Shown here: positions 20,841 to 32,485 of the stretch, piece after piece
Numbering within the stretch: the stretch's first letter is position 1
Layout: every line of letters begins with the position of its first letter
Source: Ustilago trichophora
Lineage: Eukaryota; Basidiomycota; Ustilaginomycetes; Ustilaginales; Ustilaginaceae
Direction of reading: 5' to 3'
Length of the DNA: 64,000 bases
Assembly (NCBI GenBank): GCA_900323505.1
Contig: OOIN01000006.1
Location: 310,001-374,000, forward strand
The notes under the pieces: model-generated
The model's database searches: none
Told to the model about the DNA's origin: nothing
The model's input: the letters and a program-made list of their open reading frames with translations, nothing else
Program-made: the position numbers and the translations under genes

Positions 20841-23514
20841 CTACTTAGCCATACCGGTCGACAGGACGGCCGATAAGGAAGGCAGGCTCTCCTTCTGAAC
20901 ACACGTCAAGCCCTTGACTGTCCGCTTGGCAGCTCAGCAGAATGAGTTGGAAGAAGATCAATACCGAATGGTCCGTCACTCTCAGAACATTGATCTGAAC
21001 GCTATCAGGGTTGCCCGTGTTCTCCTGTAACTTTCCAACACTCCGACTACCTGATCACGCTACTCCGTAACTACAGTGTGCCTTTTGATGATGGGCCCTT
21101 TGACACATGCTCTTCAGCATCACCTAGCATCGGAGACAAGTCAAACCAGCGGTACATTTTCGGCGTAAAGGTTGACCCCAAGACTCTCTCTTTACTTTTT
21201 TATTTTTATTTTTGGCCCTTTGACACATCCGCTCGAGATCGTCTTGGCAAAGACAAAGGACGCCAATCTGGCACACAGGCCACCTGGTGTCTACAGCAAC
21301 ACTTGTGATTACTTACGCCTCTCGAAGTGTGATCAGATCAGCACTGTCTCGTCCCAGATGATGGAGTCTCTTGCATAACTCTCTATCGACTGCGCACGGA
21401 TACGCGACATTTCCGGCATCGATAGCGCAGCGCTCCTTTTTTTTCTTTTTTAGCCTCAACACCACCCATCATTCTCTTTCTCGGAGAGGCCGAAATTCCT
21501 GTTTCGCGGTAGAACAACACCTCTTCGTCTCCTGTACCAAAAACATTTTTCGAAAAAATCCAAAAAGAAGCCCACGCGGCTAATTCGGTGCCAAAGTTGC
21601 GTCGATTTCATCTAGAGGGTCGCCGGGGAAAACTGGCCCGAGAATCGTCCCCTTAGACTGACGCTGCGCAAAACACTTGCACTGTCCTCAAACGTACGCA
21701 CCAACATCGACACATTACACTTTTTCATCAACGACAAACGAATCTCTTGAAAGAGAGAGAGCTTCTTGCGAACCGTGGCACTGCACCGTCCATCTGAATC
21801 AGAGAGTCAGTCATCTGAGTCAAAAGTAGGCCTTGAACCTAGATAAGAGCTCTACTCCTCCAGCAGTTCAGAGAATGTCTTTGGTTCAGTGTCAGCGACG
21901 GCGACACGATATACATAGAGAGAGTGAATATCTAGAGGATTGGACTTCAGAAAAACGCTGATTTGCCGGAAGAGGTCGGCGTGAGGTTCTACACTGAAAA
22001 GTGTTCGCAAGAGCTCGTCTTGCTACTAGTCGTCTTCCTGGAGATACCTTCTGCCGTCCATGCCCGAGGGATGCCGACAGGCAGGAGCTAGCGGTCACGC
22101 CTTTCTTCCACGTTTCCTGCCCCACACCAGTCTTTCTTCTTCGTCCTTTACCATCTTTCTGTCTTTCTTCATTACCATCTTCAACAACGATGATTAGGAG
22201 CACGAACATACCAGCACAAGGGTCAAAGACAGAGTATAGCCATGCAATTGTTTGATAGCATTCTCACCCGTTAGTGTCGAAATTTGACACCTTTCAGGGT
22301 CCAACACGGGAGGAGCAGAGATGGGATGGGGCGGCAAAGCCGATCCGGGCACTCTCTGTCTCTGCCTCGTGTAGCGTTGCTTTTTCCTTCTTTTTCCGCT
22401 GCTGCTCCGTTCCTAAGCGAAGTCGCACTTTAAGGCTTCCTTTTTGACTCTCTCAAGGAAATTGCCAAAAATGTGCACAGTCCAGAGTGAGAGAAGGCGA
22501 CACCTCAGCGGGTTTAGCGCTCACCGGCCACCAAAAAAAAAAAAGCGAAATTCACCCCTCTCTCTTTCTCTTTATGTTGATCGCGCTCTGCTGCCTCTTT
22601 TTTCTCTCGAGACAACCATCTTGTTGGACTCTTTTCTCTTTTATTTTTATTCAACCGTTTTGAGCGTTGCCCCAAATTTCTAGCCTGGCCTCGTTTCTGC
22701 ACCCTTTTTCGAAAAAGCCACACCAATCTTCCCAAAATTTCGACACACACACACACTCTCTCTCTCCTTTATTCTCTCTTTGCTCGTCAGCAGAGACCCA
22801 ATTGGTAGGCCTGCCTTCAGAAGCAGCAACAGGAGCGGATCTACTGTAAGCCCATCTCCTGGCTGCTCGACCCTTGTTTCTCCGATAATCTTCTCTCTCT
22901 TCGCTTCTAGCCGGGCTCCAAATCAGCCAGCCAGCCAGCCGCCGACTTTGTCGAAGCTTGATACGATCGATATCGGGTACACACGTGTGATGTGTTGGCT
23001 GTTCGCAAACGTCGTTAATCCGTCCGTTGCTCCGATCTGTGGTTCAGATGCCCCTTCACATCGGCGATCAGACTTCTGTCAAATTCAGATTTTTGCCGGC
23101 CTAACACTTTGCGCAAAATCTCGAGTAAGCATGAGAATGTTAGAAGGCCAAATTCGGAACCGGCGTTTGGCTGTGTATCAAATCAGGGTGCTCGCGAAGA
23201 AATGTGTGTGTGTGTGTGCGGTGTACTGTATGTGGTTTTTTAAGGCTAGCCGGAGTCTTCTTTTCAACAATCCTCGCTCGCAAGCCGAACAAAGAAGCTC
23301 AGCCTGGAATGGCCTTTTCGACATCATCATCTTCCATCTCGGGACCTTACAGAACACCATATCAACACAGCCACAACGAGCAGATCTGATATCACGAACG
23401 AAAACCGAAACGTTCTGGAATCAAGGTTTTTTTACGGAACACACAACCTCTGTCCTCCAAAGTAGTACATTGCTTCTTCCCACCACGGAGCATCGTCTGT
23501 GAAGTTTGTCGACC

Positions 23515-24837
23515 ATGCAGACTTCCAACGCTCTCAGAGCTGCTGCGCAGTGCAGTCGTACCCAGGCGACAAGAAGAATTGCCGCCACAGCGACAAGATC
23601 CACCCTCCGATCCACCGCTAGCTTGACAGCATCAAGAAGCATAACGCCAACATGTTCTTCTTCGACAATAAGACGGCAGCAATTCCTCTTTGGAGCAGTA
23701 CGAATGATGCACCAATCCCACATGCTGCTTCAAGCGCAAAAAAAGCCGACACAATCACCTACGCCGTCCACATCCGAAAACACCCAACTCAGCACCAAAG
23801 ATTCTTCTTCGACCTCTGTCACCACCAACACCGAAAAACCAGCAAAGACGCTCACCGAGCGAGCCAAGGAGCTGTGGGCGACGGCCAAGTATCTCTTCAA
23901 ATTCTATTTTAACGGAGTCAAGCAGATCTGGGCCAACCGAACACGTGTTAGAGATGTTCAAGCTCGAGTTGCCTCCGGTGGTGCAGCGTTGACCCGGGAA
24001 GAATCGCAATTGATACATACGCATAATTCCGATATGCGCAAACTTCCGCTCTTCCTCTTCATCCTGCTCATCTTGGAAGAAGCTCTTCCGCTGGTGGTGA
24101 TCTGGGCGCCGTCGTTGTTGCCTTCGACTTGCATCTTGCCCAATCAGCTCACCAAGATTAGGATGGGTCAAGAGGTGAAGCGCGCAGAAGCTTTTCAGCA
24201 GCTCAAGGAGTCGGATTCTCTCAAGGATCTTTTGCCCGTTGTTGTCGAAGGATCGAGTCAAAAAGGTGCACAGCTTACACAGGCACACGTGGCAGAGCAG
24301 CAGTCCGAGGATAGCAAGGATCTTCTCAACTCGTTGAGCAGCGAGGATCTTTCCAAGTTGGCCAAGATGTTTACGCTCTCGACTTGGGGTGGATCGGCGA
24401 TGATTCGTCGACGATTGGATACGCACATGGCGTATATTCGCGAGGATGACGCTCTCATGTGTGCAGATGGTGGAGTCGGGGCGATCCCGCAGCACATAGA
24501 TGCACTGGCAAAGGCATGCGGTGAACGTGGATTGCGCTGCTCAGGCATCGAACATCGCGACATGTTCGAATCCCTACGAACATGGTTGCGCTACACAACG
24601 AGGAACCCTGACACCCGCACACTCTCCGATCACTCGGTAGCCCTCCTCCCCCTCCAACTGTACAACCCAGCATCCTTGCAAGAAGTCAAGAGCGAACTAG
24701 AGGCAGAAAGCGCCCGTGGACTTATCGATAAGACCAAAGACGTCCTGCGCGAAGTCGTCGAGGAAGAGAAAAAAGTCCTCAACCGCGAAGAAAGGTCAAA
24801 GCAGGAATCCGACCGCAAAAAACAGCACCAGCAGTAG
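23515..24837 (+). CDS. LETM1-domain mitochondrial inner-membrane protein
   Basis: Single exon, 440 aa from the ATG at 23515 (A at -3). The first ~70 residues are rich in Arg, Ser, Ala and Thr and nearly free of acid residues, a typical mitochondrial presequence. A basic segment with LFKFYFNGVKQIW precedes the core LTREESQLIHTHNSDMRKLP, then one hydrophobic segment at about residues 176-206 containing LPSTC, the order seen in LETM1/Mdm38/Mrs7 proteins, which serve K+/H+ homeostasis and mitoribosome binding at the inner membrane. The matrix ribosome-binding-like domain follows, ending in an acidic-basic coiled region with KEVKSELEAE-type helices. It is shorter than metazoan LETM1 and shows no EF hand, so I do not choose between Mdm38, Ylh47 or a LETMD1-like paralogue. 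Confidence 0.78.
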   Translation: MQTSNALRAAAQCSRTQATRRIAATATRSTLRSTASLTASRSITPTCSSSTIRRQQFLFGAVRMMHQSHMLLQAQKKPTQSPTPSTSENTQLSTKDSSSTSVTTNTEKPAKTLTERAKELWATAKYLFKFYFNGVKQIWANRTRVRDVQARVASGGAALTREESQLIHTHNSDMRKLPLFLFILLILEEALPLVVIWAPSLLPSTCILPNQLTKIRMGQEVKRAEAFQQLKESDSLKDLLPVVVEGSSQKGAQLTQAHVAEQQSEDSKDLLNSLSSEDLSKLAKMFTLSTWGGSAMIRRRLDTHMAYIREDDALMCADGGVGAIPQHIDALAKACGERGLRCSGIEHRDMFESLRTWLRYTTRNPDTRTLSDHSVALLPLQLYNPASLQEVKSELEAESARGLIDKTKDVLREVVEEEKKVLNREERSKQESDRKKQHQQ

Positions 24838-24870
<33 letters not shown>

Positions 24871-25285
24871 ACAGCACAGCATCTATCCCCCAAGATCGCA
24901 AAAGCCATCATTACACCTCTCATCACTCACACGCTTTTAGACATTCAGCTTTCAACCACGCTCATCACTAGACGTTTGTCCGGCTAATAATTGACACATC
25001 CACTCGATGCGCACAATAGTCTGGCACTGGTTTGATCGACTTGAGATTGACAATGAACTACAAAACTGGGATCATGGAATGTACGTTTGGGAGCAGGCGG
25101 AGGCTGAACGAGACCAAAAGGGGAAAAACTGCGAAAGATGCGATGGAAATACTTGATACAGATGGCGGGGACGGGGAACGGGAAATGCAGAGAAAGGACC
25201 AATCGGTAGAGCGGGAGAAAGAAGAGCTGCTTTGCCGCTGGTACGACAAGGGTGATGCTGGGATTTGACGGAGCAGAGAAGAACT
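24838..25285. other. Convergent 3' spacer with (CA)14
   Basis: 448 nt between the 3' ends of the LETM1-domain gene and UBC8. It begins, three bases after the stop codon, with a (CA)14 microsatellite (24841-24868). Otherwise unremarkable; expected to hold both 3' UTRs. Confidence 0.7.
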
Positions 25286-26047
25286 TTACATCTCCATATC
25301 GCCCATCGGCTCGTGATCCGAAAAGCTGCCTACATCCGACATTTCATCCTCCTCATCCTCATCTTCGTCCTCCTCCTGACCTGCAGCGTTGGCGGCTTCT
25401 TTGGTTGCAAAGCGCTGGACGTAATCTTTGACGCGCGCCTCGTAGGTCTTGGGCTCGCGCATGAGTAACGCAGCTGCTTCGCCGTTGAGCGGATCGGTAG
25501 GGTTTGGATAGCGCAGGAGCTGCGGGAGAAAGACTTCAAAGATGTTGATGCAGTCAAACATGGGAGACCAGGTTTGGTTGATGACGTCGAGACAGACGGA
25601 ACCGGAGAGCTCGTCAATGTTGGGATGGAAGATCTTGTTCATAAAGCCGATCGAGGGGGACTTGTACGGATATTGATCTGGGAGCTCAACATGGATCTTC
25701 CACACGCCACCTGCGAAGGGGGCTGCATCAAAGACGGAGGAGAGTATGTCAGCGATGCTTGAGAACCAACGTGGGAGAGGATACGTCGCTGTCAACTTAC
25801 TTTCCTGTGGTCCATGAAATCGGACGTAGAACTCCTGCATGCTGTCGTTGATGAGGGTGATTTCGTAGTCCGACATGAGGCTGCGTAGCGATTACGCGGA
25901 ATCAAATGAGAGTAAGAGGGGAGACACAGATGCGAAGCGGGGGGTCAGCAATGAGGAACAAGGACGCAGCATGCTCGCTATCGATGCGAGAAAGGCAACT
26001 TACAGCTTCATGACATCCGTCTCGATACGACGTTTTGGAGACGTCAT
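25286..26047 (-). CDS. UBC8: Ubiquitin-conjugating enzyme E2 H (Ubc8)
   Basis: Three exons, 26047-26004, 25880-25801 and 25722-25286, give 186 aa. The 44-nt first exon supplies [15 protein letters not shown], the usual start of Ubc8/UBE2H, and both junctions restore conserved text (KLLMSDYE; GPQETPFAGGVW). The UBC fold runs to about residue 150 with HPNI and the catalytic cysteine in [13 protein letters not shown]. The last ~35 residues are strongly acidic, as in human UBE2H. Ubc8 works with the GID/CTLH ligase to degrade gluconeogenic enzymes such as fructose-1,6-bisphosphatase. Introns are 123 and 78 nt. A start at 25876 would drop the conserved N-terminal basic segment and is less likely. 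Confidence 0.94.
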
Positions 26048-27346
26048 CTTGGGCTACGACGTTGCAAGTGTGGATGAGTAGAGCACGAGGAGGTAGTAGC
26101 CTAGTTGTTGCGTGTGAGATGGGTTCCCCTCGTGAAAGTTGGCTTGAGGCTGAGTACGAGATGCGGTTGTGAGTGTGCGCTGTGCTTGCGTTGGAAGGTA
26201 GGCTTGGTGGTGCGCTGATTGGGTCTCTCGGTGTTGCGGTTGATGTTGAAGGTGTATGCGATGTGGGAAAGAGGTAGCTTTGAGCAAGAAGGTAGCTTTT
26301 GAAGTAGGCAGGCAGATAGGCAGGCAGATGGATGTGGAAAAGGGTGGAGAGGAGGAGTGTGGAGAGAGGGGTGAAATGTGCGGGAACTCGAAAGGGCGGG
26401 TGGGTGAAAGGGTTGTGTGTGCGCCAGATATTCAGAGCAAGTTAGTCAGGGTCTGGTGCGATCTGAGGGCTCGGCAGCTGAATCGCTTGAAATGCGCTCG
26501 CGGCCACTTGACCGGATGCATTGAAAGCTCTCTCTCTGCTTTTGCGACCATCTGGCGCTCAACTGACACTAGCCGTACTCTGGACTCAGCTCACATGATG
26601 GGGAGCTTGCATTACTCTGTACAGTACTAGAATTGATACTCCCGTCGGGCGTGACTGGTGCTCGAAATCATGCACTCACTCTCTCACTCACTGCACAGTG
26701 ACACTAACGATATGCGGCTCATCCGAGACGCGGGTGGTGACCGTTGTGTGAGAACTGTATTGATTGTAAAATTGGCCCAATTCGGGGTCAATTTTCAGCT
26801 GTGGATGGCGGCTACTGCTGCTACAGTACTGCTGATAGGGTCCACCCGCTGTCTGACCCTAAGGGTGTCCTCTATTCCTCGCAGCTCAAGCGCCTCTAAG
26901 CTCCTCCTAAAGGCACTCGACGTTGACATGGACACTTTGGTTCTCCATCTACGACTGATCGGTGCCCACTGTATTGTTCGGACGGACAGGAGCGCAGCGG
27001 TTGTATGCCGCCAACCGGATTGATAGTATGCAGGATCATTCGTTAAGCAGCACACAGCTCTCAAGTGGAGGTGTTGGACTTTGAAAATCGCAGCATTCTA
27101 GAGTCCCTTACCGCACGAGACCCTCTCCCAAATCACGTGCATCAGATTCTCAGTGAGAGCGCCTTGTCCAACAGCTGCAAGTGTCAACCTGTTCCACCGA
27201 CGCCTTCTTGACATTGGTGTATCAAGTGCTTTCTGACAATCTCATCACAAAAGCCCGAGCACATCGATAGCCACAAGAAGAATCTGCACGGATACAGCGC
27301 ATCTCAGAACATTCTGAACGTCATCCTCTCACGAATCTCCGCAACG
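26048..27346. promoter_or_regulatory. Divergent promoter region UBC8 / LSM1
   Basis: 1.3 kb between divergent genes. Contains GGCAGATA-type short repeats near 26305-26330, palindromic CTGTACAG at 26617-26624, another TACAGTAC-type element at 26821-26830, and a CACGTG E-box near 27135, about 210 nt upstream of the LSM1 start. No coding feature supported. Confidence 0.55.
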
Positions 27347-28049
27347 ATGGACGCCCAAGACATTGTCTCCAACATTGTCTTTACGACCTCGGGTTCGTTG
27401 GTAGACTGCGTCGACAAAAAGATGCTCGTCGTCTTGCGAGATGGAAAGAAGCTCATCGGTGTGCTTCGATCGTATGATCAATTTGGTAGGTTGCACACAC
27501 ACACGCACACAAACACCCATAACACACGACTGGAGGACATGCAGAATGCAGATCAAGACTGATTGGCTGACTGACCCACCTCTCGTTCTTGTTACACCAC
27601 ATGCGACCAACAGCCAACCTCGTATTGCAAGACACAGTAGAGCGAGTATTCGTCGGCAACCGATACGGTGATGTTGCACGCGGCGTCTTCCTAGTGCGAG
27701 GTGAAAATGTCGTCCTTATGGGAGAGATTGTAAGTCAACCTTCGGGCTCCACACATGGCATTCGCTTCCACAGCGTTCTGACTACAAATGAAACCCCCAC
27801 ATTCAACCCCCTTTCCACCGACACTGTTTCAACCACACGACTTGCGGCTCGTATCAGGATCTGGACGCCGAAGACGAAGTGCCCCCTTCTATCGCAGCTC
27901 CACTCCCACCATCCGCCCTGCCCCAACTGTTGGCAGCCAAGGAAGCCGAGGCCGAATCCAAGGCAAAGAGCGAGGCCAAAAAGGCAGACATTCTTCGCAT
28001 AGCAAGAGGCTTTTGCGCCGACAAGAGTGGAGATGGCGACATGTACTAA
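27347..28049 (+). CDS. LSM1: Sm-like protein Lsm1, mRNA decapping activator
   Basis: Three exons, 27347-27485, 27614-27729 and 27858-28049, give 148 aa; both introns are 128 nt. The Sm fold is complete: Sm1 motif ([32 protein letters not shown]-like core across intron 1) and Sm2 with RGENVVLMGEI just before intron 2. The third exon encodes DLDAEDEVP and a C-terminal helical extension ending IARGFCADKSGDGDMY, the extension that distinguishes Lsm1 from Lsm8. Lsm1-7 with Pat1 binds oligoadenylated mRNA 3' ends in the cytoplasm and promotes decapping. Splice phases are 1 and 0. Intron 1 has the slightly unusual donor GTAGGT. Confidence 0.94.
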
Positions 28050-28394
28050 ACCACCCATACTCATGCAACCACGCACGATACCATCCGCATGCAAACCGAA
28101 CCTTGTCTCCCTTGTATTGTTTTTTCCACCTTCAACTCACTTGAAATATCAATTGTACATTACGCAATGAGCTCCAACATGTTTCACCAAGCCGATCCAT
28201 CCTGTGCTCTACTTCGCCAGCCTACCATTCTGGGTAGAGTCTCGATTCTCGCACACATCTCTCCAAAGTCGGACAGGAAATCACGCAAAAATTGCACACG
28301 ACACACCCGACATAAACACCTCGCAGACGGTCAAATAGAGGAGTCTATTACGACAGCTTGGCTCGAGCAAAGCAGGCAGGTTAAGGCCACAAAC
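28050..28394. other. Convergent 3' spacer LSM1 / NDK1
   Basis: 345 nt shared by the two 3' ends. I see no gene, repeat or structured element in it. Confidence 0.6.
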
Positions 28395-29069
28395 TCAGTT
28401 GTCGGCCATGATCATGTTCCAAGCGATGGGCTTGTACTCGGTTGCGAGTTCCTTCTCGTGGAACCAGAGACCAATCTCCTTGGTGGCCGATTCGTGCGAG
28501 TCCGAGGCGTGGATGATGTTGCGTCCGACCGAGACGCAGAAGTCACCACGGATCGAACCGGGGGCAGCGTCCTGGGGGTTGGTAGCGCCTACGAGGCGAC
28601 GGCCCTGACGGATGACGTCCTTACCCTGCCAGACCATGGCCACGACGGGGGTGCCGCTGGTGATGTAAGAAACGAGGCCGGCGTAGAAGGGCTTCTTGGC
28701 AAGGTCGATGTAGTGCTCCTTGGCGAGTTCCTCGGAGGGAATGACCGTCTTGAGCGCGACCAGCTGATATCCCCGCTTTTCGAAGCGGGAGATGATCTCG
28801 CCGACGATCTGGCGAGAGACACCGTCGGGCTTGATCATGACGTAGGATCGCTCCGTGGCAGTGCCAAGCTCACCAGCGATGGTGACGGGGCCCTCGAGGT
28901 GAACGGTGGGGGCAGAGAAGGCCGAGTAGGTAAGAGCACCGCCGGCAACAAGGGCGGCAGCGCCCATGTAGCGACGAGCAGAGGCGTTGCCAGCGGTGCT
29001 AGCAGCCTGGGTCGAGAAGGCACGCTTGGAAGCGGCGCGGAAGGCAGGGATGGCAGTACGGGCGAACAT
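28395..29069 (-). CDS. NDK1: Nucleoside diphosphate kinase, mitochondrial form
   Basis: Single exon, 224 aa from the ATG at 29069; the frame upstream has no better start. NDP kinases transfer the gamma phosphate of ATP to NDPs through a phosphohistidine. The catalytic domain (about residues 70-222) contains [12 protein letters not shown], the [13 protein letters not shown] segment, and the active-site NIIHASDS with His187. The first ~50 residues are Arg/Ala/Ser-rich with few acids, then a short hydrophobic stretch ([18 protein letters not shown]), which together suggest mitochondrial import and possibly an inner-membrane or intermembrane-space location. An NDPK with this leader is usual in basidiomycetes; a shorter cytosolic form could come from a downstream start but none is obvious. 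Confidence 0.94.
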   Translation of the reverse strand: MFARTAIPAFRAASKRAFSTQAASTAGNASARRYMGAAALVAGGALTYSAFSAPTVHLEGPVTIAGELGTATERSYVMIKPDGVSRQIVGEIISRFEKRGYQLVALKTVIPSEELAKEHYIDLAKKPFYAGLVSYITSGTPVVAMVWQGKDVIRQGRRLVGATNPQDAAPGSIRGDFCVSVGRNIIHASDSHESATKEIGLWFHEKELATEYKPIAWNMIMADN

Positions 29070-29443
29070 GACGATAGTTGAAGTGGTTGTGGTGGTAAAA
29101 CAAGGTTGTCGCTCTGGCAATGACCACACTTTGAGGATGATCTTCTCAGTTGGCCTTGATTCTGCTTTCAGTGTGTTGGTCGACCTTCTTCCCTTTTTTT
29201 TCCCCCCTTCTCCGGGCGAGCACTGGCCATCATGGCGATCTTCTCGACAGCCATTTCGTTGAGCCTGTTTTTCCGAGCTTTTTTCATTTTTTAATTTATA
29301 TATTTTATTTTTTGTGGTTTATTTTTGGAGGACCAAATTTGAGATTTTTTGAAGATGAATGTCTGAGCATCTTCTTCTGGTCATTGCAGATCACCCACCA
29401 CCAACATCAACACCCCAGCACCCAGCCCTCAGCTCTCAGAACC
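29070..29443. promoter_or_regulatory. Shared divergent promoter NDK1 / RPC37
   Basis: 374 nt separating two start codons on opposite strands. It holds an AT-rich block at 29275-29355 with a TATATA-like element near 29297, unlike the CT-rich leaders elsewhere in the window. Confidence 0.55.
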
Positions 29444-30556
29444 ATGGAAGCGGACCAACTCTTCCTCGGTTCTGCAGGAGACGTCTCCATGGATCCACCA
29501 TCGTCGTCTCAGGATACCGGAGCACCATCTGCATCGACAACCCTGCCAACATCATCCGCAACCGACCTGCCACCAGATTCGGAGCTGGTCGCGTCGCTAC
29601 CCGTCTACCTGAGCAAGTCGCTGCTCGGCGACTCTTCACTTCACATCTTCCAATACCCCATCTACCCACGGGATCGACCACTTCCGGTGCCATACTCGGC
29701 AGCCGCACGAGGATTGAAAGTCTCGAGTCGATGGCGACCACGCGCCAACCGAGTGGAGGTCGAACTGCCTCTGGACGTCCGAGAGGAAGTGTACAACACT
29801 GACCGCGGTGTAGACTTTGGTGCGGGAGCCGAGGTGCTTGCGCAGAGACAGGCTCGTGCTGATGCCGCGCATGGAGGAACCACTTTGAACGAAGCTTCCT
29901 CTTCATCCACCAGCAGAAGTCGAGTCAAGAAGGAGAAGGAGGAAGAGGCGCAGGCGCAGGCGCATAGGGGACCCAAGAAGCTTGAAAAGATCAAGTTGGA
30001 GAGCAACCAAGTTCCCAATGCGACCGAATACATGGTTGGCGTCATCCGAGACCAAGCACTTCACCTCACCCGATTAGAGTCGATTGTTCAACTTCGACCG
30101 TCGATGAACTACCTCGATGCCATCGACGAGGCACGCGAGGCCGAGAAGCGTCGAGACCGCGCTGCACTGGCAGGCGAAATCGGCTCGGACGAAGAGGACG
30201 AAGAGGAGCTCATCGAGATGGAAGCACCCGGTGAAGGTTCATCTCGCTCCAAGACCAAAAAGGACGTCAAGAAGCCAGCCGCACAGACGCTCAGCGTGGC
30301 ACTACGCACCGATCCAAACGCGGTCCAAAAGGGTGGAGGAATGGGCATGGGAGGTGGCTCCGGAAGTGAGGCGCGCGATCAACTCATGGCAGCACAGAGA
30401 GAGGCGGATGCAGAACGATGGGTCGATCTCGAATGGAGGGATGAACGCTCGCTCGAGGCGCAGCAGATCTTTGATGCGCAACTGTTCGCTGGAAGCAAGG
30501 CTCCTTTGACGTGCAAGACCAAGCCAAGAGAGTATCTGCTTCACGCTCTTCCCTGA
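29444..30556 (+). CDS. RPC37: RNA polymerase III subunit RPC5/Rpc37
   Basis: Single exon, 370 aa, ATG at 29444 with ACC before it. After an acidic Ser/Pro-rich start, residues 48-110 read LVASLPVYLSKSL, LHIFQYPIYPRDRPLP and VEVELPLD, the dimerisation-type opening of the Rpc37/RPC5 (Sin-N) family, followed by the conserved NTDRGVDFGAG region. A later block, around residues 195-225, has YMVGVIRDQALHLTRLESIVQLRPSMNYLD, also typical. Rpc37 pairs with Rpc53 as a TFIIF-like module of RNA polymerase III needed for initiation, termination and reinitiation on tRNA and 5S genes. The middle carries acidic and Lys/Glu-rich linkers. The C-terminus ends close after a conserved KTKPREYLLHALP. Confidence 0.82.
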   Translation: MEADQLFLGSAGDVSMDPPSSSQDTGAPSASTTLPTSSATDLPPDSELVASLPVYLSKSLLGDSSLHIFQYPIYPRDRPLPVPYSAAARGLKVSSRWRPRANRVEVELPLDVREEVYNTDRGVDFGAGAEVLAQRQARADAAHGGTTLNEASSSSTSRSRVKKEKEEEAQAQAHRGPKKLEKIKLESNQVPNATEYMVGVIRDQALHLTRLESIVQLRPSMNYLDAIDEAREAEKRRDRAALAGEIGSDEEDEEELIEMEAPGEGSSRSKTKKDVKKPAAQTLSVALRTDPNAVQKGGGMGMGGGSGSEARDQLMAAQREADAERWVDLEWRDERSLEAQQIFDAQLFAGSKAPLTCKTKPREYLLHALP

Positions 30557-31119
30557 TCGTTTCACTCCTGTCACATACTCTTGCCAGTAAGTTAGCAGAC
30601 GTGATGTTTGGCTCCCTTTCTTCTTCTTCTTCTTCATCAACATGCATTCTGTACTTGTATCCTACCATCACTTTATGCCATCATCAGATCATGCTTCTCG
30701 CACTATCTTGTCTTTGCTCAGTCGTTGTAGTCAGAGCTAGGCCTTAATACTGTATCGCAATTTGCGGAAAGAAGCGCAGCTAAGGCAACACGATTTTTCT
30801 TGCAGCCGAAAATGTTTTGATCTAACAAATGCCAGAATTTTGGCTTGGGAAATTGGGAACGGTTTCACGCTGCATTTCGACACCAAAGTGGAGTTTGGAA
30901 TTGCCAGAATCGAGCGCTCAAGCCAGAAAAAAGCCGCGGTCCATGAGAGTGTCAAAGCTGCGGGGCAAAAGAAAAGGACAGTACAGAGCATCGACGTCAC
31001 GCAGCGCCAGCCATCTGATCCTTGACTTTGCACATCGTATCTTCCATCACTATTGCATCCACATCCATCAATCTTTTGATCGACTCAGGACGCTCGGCTC
31101 AGCATCCTTCAACGCTATC
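30557..31119. other. Intergenic region RPC37 to peroxin gene
   Basis: 563 nt between two plus-strand genes, containing RPC37 3' UTR (a CTT triplet run near 30620-30640) and the promoter of the peroxin gene. No coding feature supported. Confidence 0.55.
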
Positions 31120-32485
31120 ATGGATGATCCTTCGGCATCCCCGACGTCCGGCAAGGGCAATCGAACCTCGCTGTTCAGCAACTCGCTTTTCCCTTCTTCC
31201 ACTTCACCCAAGACCAGCCGTCGAATGTCGTCTTCCTCTGCACACTCGGGAACGTCACCTTCCGAAATGTCTACCTCGAGAAGCGCCGGTGGATTGTTTC
31301 AGCAGACATCGATGGCGTTGCAGGCTTTCGCCATCGAGTCGGTGCTAGCTGCTTCAGCTGCTCCACCAAGGCTGCCGGTTGCGCAGAACAAGGAACCGCT
31401 CTCGCTGCCAACGACGACGAAAAACTTTCGAGGTTTCGTCCAAAAGTCGGGTCCCATGTTCTGGTTTCAAGATGGTGTCGAGGCTACGCTTATGTGGCAA
31501 GATACGTGCTGGACGCTCATGTGGATGGCGATCTGGGCCGTCATCTCGATCTACCCTTGGCTGCTGCTTCTGGCGCCGAGCACGATCCTTTCCGTGATTC
31601 TCGTCATGACGCATCGTGCACGATATCAGGACAATATGACGCCCAATATCGCCCGTATGGAGGTGCCCAAATCTCCCGCGTCCAAAGCTCGCAATCCCGA
31701 CAACACGGCTACGACAGCCTCGCCCGCCGAGGTACTCGCATACTCGACAACTTTCCCCACCTCCACGGGCGAAGGCGTCGTCCAACCCCCTCTCGTCCCC
31801 AACCCACCTCACGAAGGAACCGTCAAGTACTACGAAAACCTTCGCGACATCCAAAACATGATGCGAATGATCATCGACGGTTACGATCTACTGGCCCCTA
31901 CGGTACCCTATCTCAACTGGTCTTCCTACAGTCGCAGTCTTCACATCCTCCAACTGTCGCTGTTGACCACAGTGCTGATGTTCTTCATCGCTCCCTATGT
32001 ACCCTACCGCGCAGTGATGTTCCTTGCAGGTGAAGGAGCGTTCATCCTCAACCACCCGTGGACAAAGCCTGCTCTCGAAGGACTGGTCAAGCGCATCGAC
32101 ACGTCGAGGGAAGGCAGAAAGCTCATGAAATTTGCCAAAGAGGGTGGACACAAGGTTCGAGAGTGGATCGAACAGGATAGGTTGGATGATTTTGTCTGGG
32201 AGAGAGGATGGAGGAATGTCGAAGTGTTTGAAAACGAGAGGTATCTGCCTACCAAGAGGGCTGCCAGCTCGAGTGGGGTTGTGGGTGGATGGAGCGCGCA
32301 CAATCTGAGAATGGGAGAGAGGATGCCTTGGACAAAGGGTCCAGATGGATGGAGTTCCGATGAGGTTGAAGTTCTGCCTGGTCACAAGATCGATATAAGG
32401 TGAGCCATCCTTCCCGCCCTCTTTCTTTCTTTTTTACAACCTTGTCTAAGATCACCGTGCTGACCTCGTCTTGCTTTCCATATTT

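Larger units (their letters stand above)
19934..23514. promoter_or_regulatory. Large divergent intergenic region FAS / LETM1
   Basis: 3.6 kb, the largest gene-free stretch here, between two divergently transcribed genes. It holds a GATGAT repeat (about 20190), (GA)24 and (TC)19 tracts, an A-rich AT-poor-to-rich transition near 20610-20705, an exact 15-nt direct repeat GGCCCTTTGACACAT at 21094 and 21214, T-runs, and an (AGCC)4 array near 22925. A possible 5' UTR intron of the LETM1 gene (GTAAGC near 22846, TTCTAG near 22910) is plausible but unproven. No ORF here has an ATG plus recognisable domain. Likely carries the FAS promoter and long 5' leaders. Confidence 0.6.

Noticed and set aside
22780..23502. 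240-codon frame upstream of the LETM1-domain gene.
   Set aside because: No ATG at its start, no domain, and it crosses promoter-like repeats.
23506..23514. Extra N-terminal codons before the LETM1-domain ATG, and similar short extensions before the FAS, OSBP and NDK1 starts.
   Set aside because: These begin at non-ATG codons; the downstream ATG has a better context in each case.
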